Positions 1 to 6,722 are shown, numbered from the stretch's first letter. The stretch: 17,568 nucleotides of DNA from Deltaproteobacteria bacterium (GCA_019314155.1 JAFCZV010000138.1:1-17568), one strand, 5' to 3'. A program made the numbers and translations. The notes: generated from the sequence alone by a model not told the origin.

Positions 1-114
1 ATCAATCAGCACAACCTTTTTACCCCGATTCGCAAATAGTGCTCCAAGGCTGGCAGTGATAAAAGTTTTTCCAACTCCCCCTTTTACACCGCCTATTGGA
101 TATATTTTCGGCAT
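1..114 (-). CDS. MinD/ParA-family P-loop ATPase, N-terminus only (runs off the window)
   Basis: Only the first 38 codons lie in the window; the gene continues beyond base 1. The translation begins MPKIYPIGG and carries the deviant Walker A motif KGGVGKT at residues 11-17, followed by the second strand KKVVLID. These are the signatures of the MinD/ParA/Mrp ATPase family, which dimerise on ATP and position cargo on the membrane or nucleoid. The ATG is at 112-114 and is preceded by a good Shine-Dalgarno sequence (AGGAG, plus-strand 126-130), so the start is secure. It is the last visible gene of a minus-strand series and follows another MinD-like gene after a 164-base gap, so it may have its own promoter. 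Family membership is well supported; the cargo is unknown. Confidence 0.85.
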   Translation of the reverse strand, partial: MPKIYPIGGVKGGVGKTFITASLGALFANRGKKVVLID

Positions 115-278
115 TAGGAATTATTCTCCTTCACTTCTTTAAAGCCACAATAAATGTTATATTCAATGCGGTTTCAAGGAATCGGATAACTGTCCTTTAA
201 TTCGAGTATACTTCATGAATGCATATTAATTATATTCGAGATCACCCCAAATAAGTATGGAATGAGAAGTGTGTGCCC

Positions 279-1208
279 TCAATCTCCCAACAGCTTTGTG
301 ACAATTGCATTAATGTTGGTAAAAGCATGGCTTGACTGGTCCAGCTTTAATAAAGAGACCATATCGGAAACCATTGAAAAAATCTGCCTATCATGAGACA
401 CGGTGCCCAGATTTGTGGATTGAATCATTAAATACTTTTCAGCAACAATCTGAACAATACGACCTGCATCTTTTTCTTTATTATCCTTGACCATATTGGT
501 AATCACCGCCGGCCGTATTTCTCCGATCTCTTTTTCAATAGGCTCTGCTACATCTTTTCCGCCCGACTCCTGAATGAACTGTAAAAGTTCTTTGATTGTT
601 TGGACTTTAAGCTCATTTTTGGGATCCATGGCAATTTTTACAAGGGTTTGAAGGGATGGATTTTTACTGGAAAGCCGGCTCAACCTTCGGTAAACCGCAT
701 TGCGAACAAAGATATAGGCATTCTGAATGGATGTTGGCTCCGGGGTGAGGACTATAATTTTTTCATGAGCCGCAAGAAAGAAATCCAGAACATTAAAAGA
801 AGTCCCAGCCCCAAGATCAATCACCACATAGTCGGCATCCAATCTGGAAAAGTGATTGATGAGTTTTACCTTTTGGCTAAAATGGGGATTTGCCAAGGAA
901 AGAACTTCACTGGAGCCACTGATGAGGCGAAGGTTTTTCGCCTCGGTATCGATACAAATTTCTTCTAATGACCCAAATTTTCTGTTAATAAAATCAATTA
1001 GAGTTCGAGGCGGACTTTTGATCCCTAAAAGGGTATGAAGATTGGCACCCCCCAGATCGACGTCTATAAGTACAGTCCGTTTTCCCATCCGTGATAGCCA
1101 AAAGGCCAGGATTGTACTTACGACACTCTTTCCAACACCACCCTTTCCTCCGCCTACAGCCCATATTATTGGGGTAGATTCCATTTCAGTGTCCTGCCGT
1201 TCTCTCAT
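279..1208 (-). CDS. MinD/ParA-like (FlhG-type) ATPase
   Basis: A 309-residue ATPase of the MinD/FlhG type. With the start used here it shows Walker A' GGGKGGVGKS at residues 19-28, the LIDVDLGGAN switch segment near 47-56, and the Walker B strand YVVIDLGAG near 126-134. The length fits the FlhG/MinD-like group in Deltaproteobacteria. Members position flagella, pili, chemoreceptors or division proteins by ATP-dependent dimerisation. The longest ORF would begin at a GTG (1221-1223) with no ribosome site; I prefer ATG 1206-1208, preceded by AAGGGG, and ATG 1182-1184, preceded by CAGGA at better spacing, is an equal rival. It lies 30 bases after the cNMP/PilZ gene, so the two are probably co-transcribed and may work together. 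No long C-terminal amphipathic MinD helix is obvious. Function beyond family is inferred. Confidence 0.88.
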   Translation of the reverse strand: MRERQDTEMESTPIIWAVGGGKGGVGKSVVSTILAFWLSRMGKRTVLIDVDLGGANLHTLLGIKSPPRTLIDFINRKFGSLEEICIDTEAKNLRLISGSSEVLSLANPHFSQKVKLINHFSRLDADYVVIDLGAGTSFNVLDFFLAAHEKIIVLTPEPTSIQNAYIFVRNAVYRRLSRLSSKNPSLQTLVKIAMDPKNELKVQTIKELLQFIQESGGKDVAEPIEKEIGEIRPAVITNMVKDNKEKDAGRIVQIVAEKYLMIQSTNLGTVSHDRQIFSMVSDMVSLLKLDQSSHAFTNINAIVTKLLGD

Positions 1209-1238
1209 TTGACCCCTTGTCACTATAAAAAATAAGAG

Positions 1239-2408
1239 TTATTTTCCCATGAGCGAATCCCATAAGCTCCAGATCAGATTTTGCTCACCTTCAGATCCAT
1301 AATAGTAGCTCTGCAACAACCTGCGATCCGTATTGGTCATATTTTTGAATTGGATGCCTACCACTGCAGTTGTATTTCCTGGGAGAGGAAACGATTTGCT
1401 CCAGGCAGTCGTGCCCAGAATAGAGAGACTCACAAATGCAGCCGGCAAATATATCCGAATTTTAACATTTTTACCAGCCAAGGTCTCCAAATGACCGGAC
1501 TTGAAATCCTTACTCAAAACAACACGGGCCCCATCCAATGATAGATCTTCTGTAAATCCGTCGACATCTAAAGGAGCTTTGTCCGGTTCATCTGGAAAAA
1601 ATTTAAGATTCACCTGTGTTGGGAGTTGATGTCGGACTCTTTTGCGAACTGTTCTTAATGATCCTTTATTATCAGATTCCGAACGGCTTTCGTACAACCC
1701 CTCGACAAGTGATTGAACATTAGGATATTTTCTGCAAGTCGTCATCAGACTTGATTTAGATATTTCTGCAAATTCAACGCGAGTGATTGTTTCGATCGCT
1801 GATCTGGAAACGTTTTCCTCCTCAAATGGATATATTTCACCAAAAAAATCGTTTTCCACCAAATTTTTTGTTGTTTCTTTTTGGACCCTTCCGCCTTTTT
1901 CTATACGATGGTAGATAGTTTCTTCCAAAGCACCGGACACAACAAAATAGAGGTTATTTTCTTCATCACCGAATTTTTTCATTATGCTGCCCGGAGGAAA
2001 ATGCCGGGGCATCAACTCCTTCATAAATGCTATGATTTCAGGATGCGTCATCTTTATGAAAAAACGCGGAATCCCCGTTTCTTTGGATTTGGATTTATGA
2101 AGGGCTGAATAGAAGGCCTCTCCTTCCTGATAGGAGGGCTTAAAAATCCGCCATTCATGGATTTTGGAAACGATAGACTGCAACGTCATATCTGCTTCGA
2201 TAAAAAGTTCGGCGGATTTCCTGTATGTATCGGCGGCAACATAAAACGATTTTTCTCGTTTCAAAAGATCGGCAAAAGCTCTATGAAGCCACGGATCCTT
2301 TGGAAAAGCTTTGAGCAGGTTCTCAAACTCTGCGACTGAATCGATCTTAACAGAGCCATCAACAATGCGATTGACGATGCTGTTCTGTTTGTCGATCCGG
2401 TCGTTCAT
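1239..2408 (-). CDS. cyclic-nucleotide-binding domain + PilZ domain protein
   Basis: A 389-residue cytoplasmic protein with three parts. Residues 25-90 form a helical, TPR-like region. Residues about 120-235 resemble a cNMP-binding (Crp/PKA-type) domain, with the phosphate-cassette elements FGE at 189-191 and RSA at 202-204. Residues about 252-372 are a PilZ domain with both c-di-GMP motifs: R255-x3-R259 and D288-L-S290-L-D-G293. It could therefore sense two nucleotide messengers, although many cNMP-fold domains bind no ligand. There is no DNA-binding or transmembrane segment, so it is more likely a protein-interaction switch than a transcription factor. The start has a very strong Shine-Dalgarno (GGGAGGTGA directly upstream). 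It sits 14 bases after the coiled-coil gene and 30 bases before the MinD-like gene, in one operon. Domain calls are firm; dual sensing is inference. Confidence 0.87.
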   Translation of the reverse strand: MNDRIDKQNSIVNRIVDGSVKIDSVAEFENLLKAFPKDPWLHRAFADLLKREKSFYVAADTYRKSAELFIEADMTLQSIVSKIHEWRIFKPSYQEGEAFYSALHKSKSKETGIPRFFIKMTHPEIIAFMKELMPRHFPPGSIMKKFGDEENNLYFVVSGALEETIYHRIEKGGRVQKETTKNLVENDFFGEIYPFEEENVSRSAIETITRVEFAEISKSSLMTTCRKYPNVQSLVEGLYESRSESDNKGSLRTVRKRVRHQLPTQVNLKFFPDEPDKAPLDVDGFTEDLSLDGARVVLSKDFKSGHLETLAGKNVKIRIYLPAAFVSLSILGTTAWSKSFPLPGNTTAVVGIQFKNMTNTDRRLLQSYYYGSEGEQNLIWSLWDSLMGK

Positions 2409-2422
2409 TATTCACCTCCCAA

Positions 2423-2734
2423 TTAAGGGTTTCTTTGACCTTTTATGATTTTTACGATGTCGTCTATGCGCCGATTAAGTATCTCGTCTTTTTTTAAATA
2501 GAGATGTATTATTTCATAAAATGATTTCATTTTCTCATCTAATTTCAGCAACATGTCACCAAGCTGGACAAGGTTTTCACTAATGGATCCAATCTGTTTC
2601 TGAACATCTTCGATACTTGAAATAGACGGCCCTGCAGGTTGATCCTCTCTGAATATCTTTATCATTTCCTCAAGGTCGTCTTTTTCTTCGTCTGAAAGGC
2701 CGATAACGATTTCTGTTGGGGTGTCTTCACTCAT
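2423..2734 (-). CDS. small coiled-coil protein of unknown function
   Basis: A 103-residue acidic protein without a signal peptide or membrane segment. Residues 1-35 are rich in Glu and Asp. Residues about 43-100 show heptad-like hydrophobic spacing (IGSISENLVQLGDMLLKLDEK and onward), predicting a long helix or coiled coil. I recognise no family. The ATG is preceded by CTGGAGAT, a good ribosome-binding site. It sits between the AMIN-gene fragments (15 bases upstream) and the cNMP/PilZ gene (14 bases downstream), so it belongs to the operon. It may be an adaptor linking the membrane protein to the PilZ/MinD pair; that is inference from context only. Confidence 0.72.
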   Translation of the reverse strand: MSEDTPTEIVIGLSDEEKDDLEEMIKIFREDQPAGPSISSIEDVQKQIGSISENLVQLGDMLLKLDEKMKSFYEIIHLYLKKDEILNRRIDDIVKIIKGQRNP

Positions 2735-2748
2735 ATTATCTCCAGCGG

Positions 2749-2937
2749 TTAAGATTGATTAAGTTTTTCTAATTCTTTTTTAATTAAAGCATCTATGGTG
2801 GAAACACGTTCATCAGTTTTCTCCAGAGACTCTAAGACCTCACTAAGACGCTCTGAATTAATCGTGGGTCTTCTTCTCAATAGATTTAAACTTAGCAATG
2901 CAAGAATAATGAGTGTGAGAACATTTAATAGGGCCAA
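2749..2937 (-). pseudogene. detached 3' part of the AMIN-domain gene (membrane segment + coiled-coil tail)
   Basis: A 62-codon frame opening at a TTG. It encodes the transmembrane segment LLNVLTLIILALLSLNLL, then RRRP and a 38-residue charged coiled-coil tail ending KKELEKLNQS. The membrane segment is the second copy of one already encoded at the end of the upstream ORF, because an 83-bp block is tandemly duplicated. If one copy is removed, the tail fuses in frame to the AMIN protein. No Shine-Dalgarno is visible at the TTG, which overlaps the upstream stop by 13 bases, so translation would need coupling or re-initiation. It is either a dead 3' fragment or a separately translated membrane peptide. 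The tail reads cleanly, with no other lesion, which suggests the split is recent. Confidence 0.6.
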
Positions 2938-3033
2938 TAAGTATATCTGAGTCTTCTTCTCAATAGATTTAAACTTAGCAATGCAAGAATAATGAGTGTG
3001 AGAACATTTAATAGGGCCAATAAGTATATCTGA
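2868..3033. repeat. perfect 83-bp tandem duplication inside a gene
   Basis: Bases 2868-2950 and 2951-3033 are identical over 83 bp (both begin GTCTTCTTCTCAATAG and end GTATATCTGA). The bases just outside do not match, so the unit is exactly two copies. Since 83 is not a multiple of three, the duplication shifts the frame of the AMIN gene right after its membrane helix. The complete identity indicates a recent event. Confidence 0.97.
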
Positions 3034-3737
3034 ACATTGTACTTCCCGTCTATTGAGGATTTCTTCGTCCGAATCATCTGATCTGTGCCCGTAGGCTCGG
3101 TCAATACAACTTTATCGGGCTCAGCATGTAACGGTTTCTCCGTATCAGGCTCAGCATGCAAAGGTTCCTCTGTATCGGGCTTAGCATGCAGTGATTCCTC
3201 TGTATTGGGTGCAGTATCTAAAGGTCCTGCTTGTAATGAATCTACCAACTCACTTGTTTTTGGTAGTGAAGACATCCTGTATGCGTCAATGATAAAGCGG
3301 TCGGGATTTGAAAGAGAAAAAGTTTTTAGCTTAAAATCGGGAAAGGATAGTGTGATGTTGGCTGTCAAACGAGATTTTTCCTGAATCAGTTCAACGGATT
3401 GAATCCCTTTAGTTGTTTTGTTCAATATCTGGCGGGGTAAGGCTGTAGTCATGTCGAAAAAAATTACATTAAAAATTCCTCTGCCTATTATGGTAGGCTC
3501 CGTTGATCGAACCATGCCTTCAAATTCAAAAACAACTCTTGTAAAAGATCCATGTTCCCCAGCCCTAACATATTTTAAGTCACCAGCCTGAGCCCATCCC
3601 AATGGGAGCCACCAAAAAATCACAGCAAGAATCAGGATTAAGGCCAATTTCATAGTATATTGTTGAATTATTATGGAGTTGAATAAATAGAGTTTTCTTC
3701 TATACAATAAGTTAAGATTTGTATTCTCTGTTTCCAT
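2925..3737 (-). CDS. AMIN-domain envelope protein with signal/anchor and low-complexity linker (C-terminus altered by duplication)
   Basis: A 270-residue protein from the ATG at 3735-3737, which has GGAA seven bases upstream; ATG 3651-3653 just before the signal sequence lacks a ribosome site. Residues 30-50 form a hydrophobic signal segment (LALILILAVIFWWLPLGWAQA). Residues about 54-155 resemble an AMIN domain, ending FSLSNPDRFIIDAYR; AMIN domains target proteins to peptidoglycan or the cell envelope. Residues about 180-225 are an acidic, proline-rich linker with three 10-residue repeats (LHAEPDTEKP type). A transmembrane helix lies near 240-260. The protein then ends LRYTYWPY, a non-native tail created by the 83-bp duplication; the natural coiled-coil tail is now in another frame. 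It is the first gene of the minus-strand operon. Confidence 0.72.
   Translation of the reverse strand: METENTNLNLLYRRKLYLFNSIIIQQYTMKLALILILAVIFWWLPLGWAQAGDLKYVRAGEHGSFTRVVFEFEGMVRSTEPTIIGRGIFNVIFFDMTTALPRQILNKTTKGIQSVELIQEKSRLTANITLSFPDFKLKTFSLSNPDRFIIDAYRMSSLPKTSELVDSLQAGPLDTAPNTEESLHAKPDTEEPLHAEPDTEKPLHAEPDKVVLTEPTGTDQMIRTKKSSIDGKYNVQIYLLALLNVLTLIILALLSLNLLRRRLRYTYWPY
3118..3207. repeat. three 30-bp tandem repeats in the AMIN-protein linker
   Basis: Three diverged copies of a 30-bp unit starting GGCTCAGCATG lie at 3118-3147, 3148-3177 and 3178-3207, with a fainter fourth copy after. They encode the in-frame 10-residue repeat LHA(K/E)PDTE(E/K)P on the minus strand. Because the unit is a multiple of three, copy-number changes would alter linker length without breaking the gene. 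Confidence 0.85.
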
Positions 3738-3817
3738 TTGGTTTTCCGATTGTACCAATATATTTCAACCGCGCATGGGTTGTCCGAAGTGATGCATAGA
3801 GCTGAGAAGGTAAAATT

Positions 3818-3848
3818 TATATATGATAGCGGTTATTGTTTATGTCAA
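3818..3848 (-). promoter_or_regulatory. candidate sigma-70 promoter for the AMIN/PilZ/MinD operon
   Basis: On the minus strand there is a consensus -35 TTGACA (plus 3843-3848). An AT-rich CATATATA stretch (plus 3818-3825) supplies a possible -10 at 17 to 19 bases spacing. It lies about 80 bases upstream of the proposed ATG at 3737. The -35 is perfect and the -10 is weak. Confidence 0.4.
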
Positions 3849-4279
3849 GTTTTCTAATTTTCTAAAAGTACAGGCAGCGTCCTTTAGGAGATATGCATGC
3901 CCATTTTGAGGGGTTTTACCATGGAATAACCTCCATAATGAAGGTTAATTAGTCTGCAGGAAATCTATTTTTGGATAGGTTATGTAAAAATTCAATTAAT
4001 TGCAAGAATGAATTATATTGTTTAAAATATAGGTTATCATGTGATGAGTAAGCTCATGTTTTTCAATTCCCGAATTACATGTATCTTGCCAGTATTCAAA
4101 AGCAGATCTTATTGCAGATATCGTATAAATGTCATCGTCAAGTCAATCCTATTTTTGACAATTGTCAAATCATCCTCGACCATCTCGACACACAATGATC
4201 ACGGTCGCCCTTGAATGCTGACCACTTTTAGGTTATTGGATCCTTTAAAGCACGATCCCTTGTTGGAGGTGAATCCCCA
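3849..4279. other. AT-rich intergenic region between divergent operons, with two palindromes
   Basis: No credible gene is seen here. Two dyads stand out. At 3927-3947, TAACCT and AGGTTA arms flank an inner CAT-A-ATG, giving a 21-bp palindrome with one mismatch per arm. At 4154-4169 there is a perfect 16-bp palindrome, TTTGACAATTGTCAAA, about 110 bases before the hydrolase gene at 4280. Both have the shape of operators for dimeric regulators, but no cognate regulator can be assigned. Confidence 0.5.
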
Positions 4280-4918
4280 TTGGCTGAAGATGACATCAAA
4301 ATAAATTCCGGCGATAATCGCATACTGCTGATCGCTCCCCATGGCGTGGCAACAAAGCCAAGGGACGACATTAACACAGACCAATTGACCTATAGAATTG
4401 CTGAACGGTTAAAATGTTCAGCGATCGTAAACGACGTATATAAGCGAACTGGTTTAGACTTTAACGATATTGCTAATGCATCAACCCATGAAACATTTAT
4501 TCCGACCATTCGTGAGGTCGTGGACGCCCCTGGTCCCACATTGGTTGTTTGGGTTCATGGTATAGACGACGATAATCTCAAAAGGGAGATCGTTGAAATG
4601 GGTGTTGAAGATGATGTTCAATGCCTGATAGGATACGGTCAACCGGATAGACCGACAGCTGAAAAAAAGACTGTTGATGATCTGATAAAGATGTTCGGAG
4701 TCAATTCTATCATTGCTCATGTTGCCAGGGTTGGGAGCAACTACGGCGGAAACAGCACTCGATTTATGAACCAATGGTTCAGAGAAAATGGGTACAAATT
4801 GGCGGATGTCCAATCTGTTCAACTTGAGTTTAAGCATGAAGGTGTCAGGAGGTCCAAGGACCTGGATGAGGCATCCCAAAATATATCCAATGCATTATCT
4901 GGCCTGAACGAAACCTAA
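4280..4918 (+). CDS. N-formylglutamate amidohydrolase-like hydrolase
   Basis: A 212-residue soluble protein. Its layout fits the N-formylglutamate amidohydrolase / zinc-exopeptidase-like fold: an early strand ending in PHG (residues 20-22, ILLIAPHG), D30 with T33-D34 shortly after, a central VVWVHG strand, and a late VQLEF motif with E183 followed by KHEG. In this family early His and Asp/Glu residues and a late Glu bind metal and catalyse amide hydrolysis. The match is moderate and the substrate unknown; an endopeptidase or amidase acting on peptides or poly-glutamate is possible. The start is TTG, chosen because GGAGGT lies nine bases upstream and there is no better ATG. The gene stands alone: about 310 bases separate it from the PilZ array, and the upstream operon is divergent. 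Confidence 0.6.
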   Translation: MAEDDIKINSGDNRILLIAPHGVATKPRDDINTDQLTYRIAERLKCSAIVNDVYKRTGLDFNDIANASTHETFIPTIREVVDAPGPTLVVWVHGIDDDNLKREIVEMGVEDDVQCLIGYGQPDRPTAEKKTVDDLIKMFGVNSIIAHVARVGSNYGGNSTRFMNQWFRENGYKLADVQSVQLEFKHEGVRRSKDLDEASQNISNALSGLNET

Positions 4919-5231
4919 TTTGCCAATGGATAGATCCTTCCCAGTTTCAATATCTTTTCCAACGCGCCTCTTACAAATTATGTCAGATTCATCTTGTTCA
5001 TGTAAATATTTTCATAATAATTAGGTAGTTTACCTCATAATTTCAGTTAATTATCAATCAATAAGTATAGCTGACCCCTCCCCGTGTCGAATGTAACAAC
5101 TTGATAATCCTTAACATTTTTATCCATCGGCTGTGACTCAATGATTTTGCATGATATTTGCATATATTAATCGGAACCATTCATCATTGGTCTGGGGTTT
5201 ATTGTAAATCCCAACAATAAAGGAATTACCA
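4919..5231 (+). other. intergenic leader of the PilZ array, with a short hairpin
   Basis: No gene is supported in these 313 AT-rich bases. At 5194-5212 the RNA could form an 8-bp stem (GGGGUUUA, loop UUG, UAAAUCCC, with one G-U pair), ending about 10 bases before the AAGGA ribosome site of the first PilZ gene. It could tune translation or be incidental. I see no c-di-GMP riboswitch core (no GNRA tetraloop/receptor arrangement). No convincing terminator follows the hydrolase gene. Confidence 0.35.
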
Positions 5232-5546
5232 ATGAAAGAAAAACGTCGATACGAAAGATTTTCAGTTAAACTTCCTTTAAATCTGGAACTCATGACTGCA
5301 AGCAGATTAAGGCCTCTTAATGTTGACACCAAAGACATATCTGCCTCCGGAGCGTTCATTTATACGAAGGAGGCCTCTTATATTCCAGATGATACGCGGT
5401 TTCTTCTAAACTCTTCCTACGCGCATATAAGCGATTTAAAACTGAAGAAGTGGAAACGGTTGGAAAATTGTGCAGGCACTATGGTGCGCGCAACTTCAGA
5501 AGGTATAGCAATTAGTTTTAACAGACCAGTCGAACTATTTGTTTAA
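5232..5546 (+). CDS. single-domain PilZ protein (1)
   Basis: A 104-residue protein that is essentially one PilZ domain, the standard bacterial c-di-GMP receptor fold. Both binding motifs are intact: R5-x3-R9 (KRRYERF) and D35-I-S37-A-S-G40. The end GTMVRATSEGIAISF is the usual last strand of the barrel. The ATG has AAGGA seven bases upstream. The ~22 bases before the ATG closely resemble those before the third array member at 7074, so duplication included the leader. Expected role: a cytoplasmic c-di-GMP effector controlling motility, adhesion or polysaccharide output; its partner is unknown. It is the first of five PilZ-type genes on this strand. Confidence 0.88.
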   Translation: MKEKRRYERFSVKLPLNLELMTASRLRPLNVDTKDISASGAFIYTKEASYIPDDTRFLLNSSYAHISDLKLKKWKRLENCAGTMVRATSEGIAISFNRPVELFV

Positions 5547-5579
5547 ACGTATCTTAATTCCAACATTACAGGGTTGTCA

Positions 5580-5900
5580 ATGCAAGAGCGACGTATATAT
5601 GAAAGACATATAGTGATTCTTCCCACAAAATTAGAAACCATATTAACGCCTGGAGAAAAAAAGGTTTTTGATGTTGAAACCAGAAATATATCTATCGGCG
5701 GTGTGTTCATTTATTCAAAGAATCTCTCCATTTTTCAGGAAGGAAGACGGGTAATTATAGACTTCACAATACCGAGTGGTAATTTTTTTAAATATCTGGC
5801 GGACATGAAGAGTATTATGGAATGTACTGGAAGTATGGTGCGTTCCACGTCAGAAGGTATGGCAATTCAATTTGATGAAGAATGTGAGATTATGAGTTAA
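5580..5900 (+). CDS. single-domain PilZ protein (2)
   Basis: A 106-residue PilZ protein starting MQERRIYERH. Motifs are R5-x3-R9 and N36-I-S38-I-G-G41, the common N-x-S-x-x-G variant. I prefer ATG 5580, with AGGG seven bases upstream, to the in-frame TTG at 5574. It lies 33 bases after PilZ (1), suggesting co-transcription. It is a close duplicate of the gene at 7074: long identical stretches at DNA level, the same VFDVETRNIS core, the same MVRSTSEG end and a shared 28-bp block after the stop. Relative to PilZ (1) it has an insertion-like GNFFKYLADMK segment. Predicted c-di-GMP receptor with unknown target. Confidence 0.88.
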   Translation: MQERRIYERHIVILPTKLETILTPGEKKVFDVETRNISIGGVFIYSKNLSIFQEGRRVIIDFTIPSGNFFKYLADMKSIMECTGSMVRSTSEGMAIQFDEECEIMS

Positions 5901-5927
5901 AGAGGTTCGTAAATTGTCAAAGAGCTA
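5899..5927 (+). repeat. conserved 3' flank shared by two PilZ duplicates (copy 1)
   Basis: Immediately after the stop of PilZ (2), the sequence AAGAGGTTCGTAAATTGTC and the following AAAGAGCTA recur almost unchanged at 7380-7407 after PilZ (4). Two differences occur over about 28 bases. It marks the 3' edge of a duplicated block. It forms no hairpin that I can see. Confidence 0.75.
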
Positions 5928-6026
5928 ACCCCTGTCAGTTCTTCTGGCAAGAGTTTTGGTTGATACCGGTCGGGAGTCAAGGAACAGAGTATAATATCTC
6001 TATATCAATAAGAAGAAAAGCCGATC

Positions 6027-6155
6027 ATGGAAGTACTCTTTAAAATATTGTTTGTCATTGCATCAATAGCGTTCATTTTTTGTTTGTGTGTATTTATAGC
6101 CGGTGTATTTGATTCGCATCAAAAGAACGAATTGCCGGATATTGAAGATGTTTAG
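6027..6155 (+). CDS. 42-residue single-pass membrane peptide ending LPDIEDV
   Basis: A short ORF reading MEVLFKILFVIASI, a continuing hydrophobic stretch to about residue 27, then a polar tail HQKNELPDIEDV. It predicts one transmembrane helix with a short charged tail. The next gene starts within its last codons (ATGTTTAG overlap), a typical coupled arrangement. A TATAAT box lies at 5990-5995, though without a good -35, and the ribosome site is weak (AAGAAG). The tail motif recurs: an ORF at 7001 begins MANKNRLPEIEDV, and the DNA is also similar. The peptide may be a membrane tether for the downstream PilZ-like protein; this is inference. Confidence 0.6.
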   Translation: MEVLFKILFVIASIAFIFCLCVFIAGVFDSHQKNELPDIEDV

Positions 6156-6516
6156 CTTGGTATCAACACTTGAAACTGTAGAAGAAAAACCGGCTACGAA
6201 GAGCTATGCCGGAAATACAAATGAATCAAGAACCATTTTGGACAGGTATTACAGCGTACAATTCTCCTTAAGTAAGATGGATCCGGCTTATCTATTCAAG
6301 TTGCGAGATATTTCCAGTAACGGTCTGTGCATTCTGGTAAAACAAGATTCCACCGTGTTCAGACAATTGAATGAAGGTGACATATTGGACATGGAATACA
6401 ATCCAACAGAATCTTCAGGTCCCACCAAACTTTTAAAAACCCAGATCACATCCAAAAATTGTTATGATCATTTTAAAGGGCATTCTCTCGTCGAGCTTTC
6501 CATCATCGACAATTAG
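6148..6516 (+). CDS. PilZ-like protein lacking the canonical RxxxR motif
   Basis: A 122-residue protein. The second PilZ motif is intact (D54-I-S56-S-N-G59 in KLRDISSNGLCILV) and the rest fits a PilZ barrel. The N-terminal arginine motif is altered: the nearest candidates are R28 and R33 (SRTILDRYYS), five apart rather than four. It may therefore bind c-di-GMP weakly or not at all, like other non-canonical PilZ proteins that act through protein contacts. I chose ATG 6148 because it overlaps the stop of the membrane peptide by 8 bases, giving translational coupling; an upstream in-frame TTG-type start would lie inside that peptide's frame. The residues before 25 are low-complexity. Confidence 0.72.
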   Translation: MFSLVSTLETVEEKPATKSYAGNTNESRTILDRYYSVQFSLSKMDPAYLFKLRDISSNGLCILVKQDSTVFRQLNEGDILDMEYNPTESSGPTKLLKTQITSKNCYDHFKGHSLVELSIIDN

Positions 6517-6548
6517 GATAGCGGGTTTTTATTGCGGAGCTGATTCTT

Positions 6549-6722
6549 ATGACTTGTGACAGATGTGGAAGAAAAACCAATCATATTTATATCACCGAAA
6601 ACCACGAAAAAGTTTGCGACAGAACCTGCAAAGGCCGCCGGCGCCTATGCCCGTCATCTACTCTAAAATCAAACTGGTTCCAGGGTACAGAAAATGAGCA
6701 AAAATTCCTTAAAGAAAATTAG
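6549..6722 (+). CDS. 57-residue cysteine-rich, zinc-knuckle-like protein
   Basis: A small ORF starting MTCDRCGRKT, with C3-x2-C6 followed by C23-x3-C27 (VCDRTCKGRRR) and C34. This spacing resembles a small zinc ribbon or treble-clef protein; the second half is basic. CGGAGC lies about 8 bases before the ATG. The last 29 bases overlap the start of the XRE regulator gene in another frame, implying coupled expression. It is too short for confident family assignment. It could bind nucleic acid or act as a partner of the regulator. The cysteine pattern supports a real gene. Confidence 0.6.
   Translation: MTCDRCGRKTNHIYITENHEKVCDRTCKGRRRLCPSSTLKSNWFQGTENEQKFLKEN

Noticed and set aside
600..968. 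122-codon plus-strand ORF
   Set aside because: Antisense to the MinD-like ATPase, TTG start, no family resemblance; a shadow frame.
5100..5231. Possible c-di-GMP riboswitch upstream of the PilZ array
   Set aside because: Only a short 8-bp hairpin is visible; the conserved core of GEMM-type riboswitches is not recognisable.
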